Made by a program: the position numbers and the translations under genes. The notes under the pieces are model-generated. The model saw only the letters and a list, made by a program, of their open reading frames with translations. It made no database searches and was not told where the DNA came from. From Streptomyces sp. MP131-18 (GTDB lineage Bacteria > Actinomycetota > Actinomycetes > Streptomycetales > Streptomycetaceae): a stretch of 64,000 bases of DNA. The stretch's first letter is position 1; each line of letters begins with the position of its first letter. The DNA lies in contig NZ_LZNS01000001.1 in assembly GCF_001984575.1 (NCBI RefSeq), positions 5,511,091-5,575,090 of the forward strand. Reading direction: 5' to 3'. Positions 61,072-64,000 of the stretch are shown here, piece after piece.

Positions 61072-62370
61072 ATGAGTGACACCGCGGATTCGAACGGTAC
61101 CTCTCCCGTCATCGCCACCGCCCGCCGCGCCAGGGCGGCCGCGGCCGCCCTGGCCCCGCTGCCGCGCACAGCGCGGGATGCCGCGCTTGAGGCGGTCGCC
61201 GGGGCGCTCACCGACCGCGCGGCCGAGATCGTCGAGGCCAACGCGGAGGACATCGCGCGGGCGCGCGCCGCCGGTACCTCGGACGCGATCGTGGACCGGC
61301 TCACGCTGACGCCGCAGCGGATCGCCGCCATCGCGGCGGACGTGCGCGACGTCGTCGCCCTGCCGGACCCGGTCGGGGAGGTCGTGCGCGGCTCGACCCT
61401 GCCGAACGGTCTGGAGCTGCGGCAGGTCCGCGTGCCGCTCGGTGTCGTCGGGATCATCTACGAGGCCAGGCCCAACGTGACGGTCGACGCGGCCGCGCTG
61501 TGCCTGAAGTCGGGGAACGCGGTGCTGCTGCGCGGTTCGTCGTCCGCGTACTCCTCCAACGAGGCGCTGGCCGGCGTGCTGCGGGACGCGGTGGAGTCGG
61601 CGGGACTGCCCGCGGACGCCGTGCAGTTGGTGCCGGGCGAGAGCCGGGAGTCGGTGCACGAGCTGATGCGGGCCCGGGGTCTGGTGGACGTGCTGATTCC
61701 GCGCGGCGGCGCCTCGTTGATCCAGACCGTGGTGCGTGAGTCGACCGTGCCGGTGATCGAGACCGGCGTGGGCAACTGCCACGTGTACATCGACGAGCTG
61801 GCCGACCTGGACATGGCCGTGGACATCCTGGTCAACTCCAAGGCCCAGCGGCCCAGCGTGTGCAACGCGGCGGAGACGGTCCTCGTGCACGCGGGGATCG
61901 CCGACCGCTTCCTGCCCAGGGCGCTGGCCGCGCTCGGCGAGGCGGGCGTGACGGTGCACGGCGACGAGGCGTGGCAGAAGGCGGGCCAGGACGCGGGCCG
62001 GGGCGCGGGCGCCGAGGTCGTGCCCGCCACCGACGCGGACTGGGAGACGGAGTACCTCAGCTACGACATCGCCGCCGCGGTCGTGCCCTCGCTCGACGCG
62101 GCCGTGACGCACATCCGCCGCTGGACCTCGGGCCATACGGAGGCGATCGTCACGCGCGACACGGCCGCGGCCCGGCGCTTCGTGTCGCTGATGGACTCCG
62201 CGGCGGTCATGGTCAACGCGTCGACCCGCTTCACCGACGGCGGGCAGTTCGGCTTCGGCGCCGAAATCGGGATCTCGACGCAGAAGCTGCATGCCCGCGG
62301 CCCGATGGGGCTGCCGGAGCTCACCTCGACCACGTACGTGGTGACGGGAGACGGTCACACCCGGGAGTGA
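61072..62370 (+). CDS. proA: Gamma-glutamyl phosphate reductase
   Basis: A 432-residue aldehyde-dehydrogenase-type reductase. Characteristic pieces are VPLGVVGIIYEARPNVTVDAAALCLKSGN, IETGVGNCHVYID and the catalytic Cys in RPSVCNAAET (near residue 263). It reduces glutamyl phosphate to the semialdehyde for proline synthesis, using NADPH. ATG start. The TAGGCT box 6 nt upstream indicates a leaderless transcript separate from proB. Confidence 0.96.
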   Translation: MSDTADSNGTSPVIATARRARAAAAALAPLPRTARDAALEAVAGALTDRAAEIVEANAEDIARARAAGTSDAIVDRLTLTPQRIAAIAADVRDVVALPDPVGEVVRGSTLPNGLELRQVRVPLGVVGIIYEARPNVTVDAAALCLKSGNAVLLRGSSSAYSSNEALAGVLRDAVESAGLPADAVQLVPGESRESVHELMRARGLVDVLIPRGGASLIQTVVRESTVPVIETGVGNCHVYIDELADLDMAVDILVNSKAQRPSVCNAAETVLVHAGIADRFLPRALAALGEAGVTVHGDEAWQKAGQDAGRGAGAEVVPATDADWETEYLSYDIAAAVVPSLDAAVTHIRRWTSGHTEAIVTRDTAAARRFVSLMDSAAVMVNASTRFTDGGQFGFGAEIGISTQKLHARGPMGLPELTSTTYVVTGDGHTRE

Positions 62371-62407
62371 ATTTCGGACTGCCCTCCCGTTACGGGCACA
62401 TTCCTTC

Positions 62408-62413
62408 TAGGCT
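62408..62413 (+). promoter_or_regulatory. Candidate -10 box of the gene at 62420; leaderless start
   Basis: TAGGCT ends 6 nt before the GTG start, the same box and spacing as for proA. No clear -35 and no Shine-Dalgarno. Confidence 0.5.
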
Positions 62414-62419
62414 GGATGT

Positions 62420-63052
62420 GTGCCGGACGACGTGGGGGGCCCGCCGTTTCGCGACGGCGACGGGCCCGACAGCGCAGACCGCGGGGCAGCCGACGAGGCG
62501 TTCGCCGCCGTGGTCCTCGATGACGACTTCGTCGAGGCCGCGAAAATACACGAGCCGACCGCGGCCGAGCGGATTCTCTACGCGGCGATGGAGCGCGCCG
62601 AGGCGGAGGCCGCCTCGGAGCTGGGCTTCTACCGGGACCCCGACCTCGACCCGGGCACGTCGGACGGGCTGCCGGGGTTCGACGGCGAGGAAGACCCGGA
62701 CGACGAGGGGCGGTTCGACCGTTCCGACTACACGCGGTATCTGCCCGACGAGGACGACGAGGACGATCTGGCGTACGGCACCTGCGCCGGGCACGGACGG
62801 CACGGGGGCGGGCCCGGCCGCGGCGAGGGGATACGCGGGCCGCGCGGGCGCGAGGTGCTGCCGCCGGCCTGGCGTCCGGCCCGCTGGCAGCGGCCCGTTG
62901 CGTGTGTGCTGGCCATGGTCATGGGCATCAGTGTCATCGCCTTCGCCCTCATAGCCGTCCAGCGCGCGGGTCAGGCGCAGACCAGGGACACCGAGCGCGA
63001 CGAAGGGGAACAGACGGTCGTCGACGCCGAATACCCCGACGCCGGGTCCTGA
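62420..63052 (+). CDS. Single-pass membrane protein, SCO2584-like N-terminal motif
   Basis: A 210-residue acidic protein with one helix near the C terminus (PVACVLAMVMGISVIAFALIAV, about 160-181). The N-terminal motif VVLDDDFVEAAKIHEPTAAERI is shared with the next gene (STVFDESFVKAARLQEYSAQQRL). From memory, the S. coelicolor genes at this place, SCO2584 and SCO2583, are linked to spore wall synthesis; the assignment here rests on position and this motif. The middle is Asp/Glu-rich and probably disordered. GTG start, likely leaderless. Confidence 0.8.
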   Translation: MPDDVGGPPFRDGDGPDSADRGAADEAFAAVVLDDDFVEAAKIHEPTAAERILYAAMERAEAEAASELGFYRDPDLDPGTSDGLPGFDGEEDPDDEGRFDRSDYTRYLPDEDDEDDLAYGTCAGHGRHGGGPGRGEGIRGPRGREVLPPAWRPARWQRPVACVLAMVMGISVIAFALIAVQRAGQAQTRDTERDEGEQTVVDAEYPDAGS

Positions 63053-63080
63053 ACGGCTCCTGAGCCGGGTCCTGAACGGC
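63041..63080 (+). repeat. 17-bp direct repeat at the end of the 62420 gene
   Basis: GCCGGGTCCTGAACGGC at 63041-63057 and again at 63064-63080; the first copy contains the stop codon. Small local duplication without obvious function. Confidence 0.8.
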
Positions 63081-63192
63081 GCGTTCGCGCGCGGTCCGCG
63101 CGCGGCCCGTACGCCGGTGCCCGCGGCACGTGCGCGCGGCCGGTCGTCAAATTCCGCGGCCACGAGGGCTTCTTACCTCCCGGCGGGCGACC

Positions 63193-63198
63193 TACGCT
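63193..63198 (+). promoter_or_regulatory. Candidate -10 box of the gene at 63205; leaderless start
   Basis: TACGCT ends 6 nt before the GTG. Same spacing as in valS, folC, proA and the 62420 gene. No Shine-Dalgarno. Confidence 0.5.
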
Positions 63199-63204
63199 TG
63201 AAGC

Positions 63205-64000
63205 GTGGCCGGGCGAACTGATCCTCCGGACGGCACCCCCGGGGGTGCCCCGGGAGCCGGGGACGGAGACTACCCATCGACCGTCTTCGACGAGTCGTTC
63301 GTCAAGGCTGCCCGATTGCAGGAGTATTCGGCCCAGCAGCGGCTGGAGGACCACACCACCGCGGTGCGCAGCCGCACCCCCGAGCCCGTCCCCGGCAGCG
63401 GCCGGGTGGTGCCGAAGCAGGGCATCGTGCTGGCCCTGATCATCCTGATGGCCTTCGCCGCCGCGATCTACCTCGGCGCCAACAACCCGTACGCCGCGCG
63501 TCCCGTCGTGCCGGCCGACCGCCCCGCCGCGGCGATGGTGGCGCTGGCCCCCGAGGGCGAAGTGCCCGCCGTCGCCGATCCGGCGCACCTGTACGTGGGC
63601 ACTCCGGCGGAGGGTTTCGGTGCCGGGGCCGGCGGCGTCGGGCTGCCCGACCCGCGGCCCACGGACAACTTTTCGCAGGAGCAGGTCCTGACCGCCCTGA
63701 CGCTGGCCAAGGAGTACGTGGTGGCCAGTGCGATGACGCCCGACGTGCTGGCCGGGACGACGACCGTGCCGGTGCGCGATCTGCTCGGCGCCGAGCAGCA
63801 GGAGCAGTTCGACAGCGCGCTGAACGACCGGGAGCCGGTGCCGGGCGGCATCACGGACTGGCTGGTGCTCTTCGACGCGGCCGAGGCGGTGCTGGTCGAC
63901 CACCAGGTGCGGGTGGACGGCGCGTTCACGTTCACGGAGATCTCCGAGGACGTGCTCCAGGTCGACGGCCGGCACGTCTTCGTCTACGCGCTGCGCCCGG
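63205..64000 (+). CDS. Membrane protein, SCO2583-like (C-terminal end cut)
   Basis: The first 265 codons are inside the window; the gene runs off the right edge. The N terminus shares FDESFVKAARLQEYSAQQRL with the preceding protein. One helix (GIVLALIILMAFAAAIYLG, about 74-92) leads to a probably extracytoplasmic domain with LTLAKEYVVASAMTPDVLAG and VLQVDGRHVFVYALRP. By position and motif it resembles the S. coelicolor SCO2583-type membrane proteins of the spore-wall region (from memory). Start GTG at 63205, probably leaderless. Confidence 0.8.
   Translation, partial: MAGRTDPPDGTPGGAPGAGDGDYPSTVFDESFVKAARLQEYSAQQRLEDHTTAVRSRTPEPVPGSGRVVPKQGIVLALIILMAFAAAIYLGANNPYAARPVVPADRPAAAMVALAPEGEVPAVADPAHLYVGTPAEGFGAGAGGVGLPDPRPTDNFSQEQVLTALTLAKEYVVASAMTPDVLAGTTTVPVRDLLGAEQQEQFDSALNDREPVPGGITDWLVLFDAAEAVLVDHQVRVDGAFTFTEISEDVLQVDGRHVFVYALRP

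Noticed and set aside
1..64000. CRISPR arrays, prophage or integrase genes
   Set aside because: No regularly spaced repeats with unique spacers, no phage structural genes and no recombinase were found in the window.

Overview
The window reads as a chromosomal core segment of a Streptomyces-type actinomycete. The DNA is very GC-rich, codons end overwhelmingly in G or C, GTG starts are common, and the gene order tig-clpP1-clpP2-clpX, valS-folC-ndk-mreB-mreC-mreD-pbp2-rodA, rne-rplU-rpmA-obg and proB-proA is the order I know from Streptomyces chromosomes. Two tRNA genes are present (Gly-TCC, Pro-TGG). Species cannot be told from the sequence alone.

Layout. 1-4.4 kb: a cut GNAT acetyltransferase, a membrane SpoIIE-type phosphatase, a secreted M23 peptidase, a membrane acyltransferase and a 72-residue membrane peptide. 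4.4-9.2 kb: tRNAs, then protein quality control (trigger factor, ClpP1P2, ClpX) with a ClgR-type operator before clpP1. 9.2-15.6 kb: a proline/glycine-rich membrane protein, then valS, folC, a small membrane protein and ndk. 15.8-22.4 kb: the mre/rod cell-shape cluster, which in streptomycetes serves spore wall synthesis. 22.4-25.9 kb: a CYTH-CHAD protein and a large B12-binding-type radical SAM protein.

25.9-38.1 kb is an accessory island. It separates the radical SAM gene from its usual small partner (DUF2344/TIGR03936 type, at 38.8 kb). It holds an intact GH35 glycosidase, several broken sugar-utilisation genes (a solute-binding protein fused by deletion to a frameshifted cellulase-like gene; a twice-deleted second GH35), a GntR/FCD regulator, and a minimal class I lanthipeptide cluster: a 64-residue FxLD-type precursor, a full-length LanB dehydratase and a LanC cyclase, with no transporter, protease or immunity gene beside them.

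38.1-46.0 kb returns to core genes: GNAT, DUF2344, a very long RNase E/G with a 168-bp tandem duplication, L21, L27 and Obg. 46.2-59.0 kb is a wall-polymer region: a cytidylyltransferase-dehydrogenase fusion that fits CDP-ribitol synthesis, a soluble TagF-like polymerase, two membrane-anchored TagF-like paralogues, a second acyltransferase, a Ser/Thr kinase with a PQQ propeller, a hydrolase and a small MITE-like element. 59.2-64.0 kb: proB, a small conserved gene, proA, and two membrane proteins sharing an N-terminal motif that I associate with the spore-wall proteins SCO2584/SCO2583; the last one is cut by the window edge.

Regulatory signals worth noting are five genes (valS, folC, proA and both terminal membrane proteins) with a TANNNT box exactly 6 nt before the start codon, suggesting leaderless transcripts, a near-consensus promoter for the lanthipeptide precursor, and several long perfect hairpins at gene ends.
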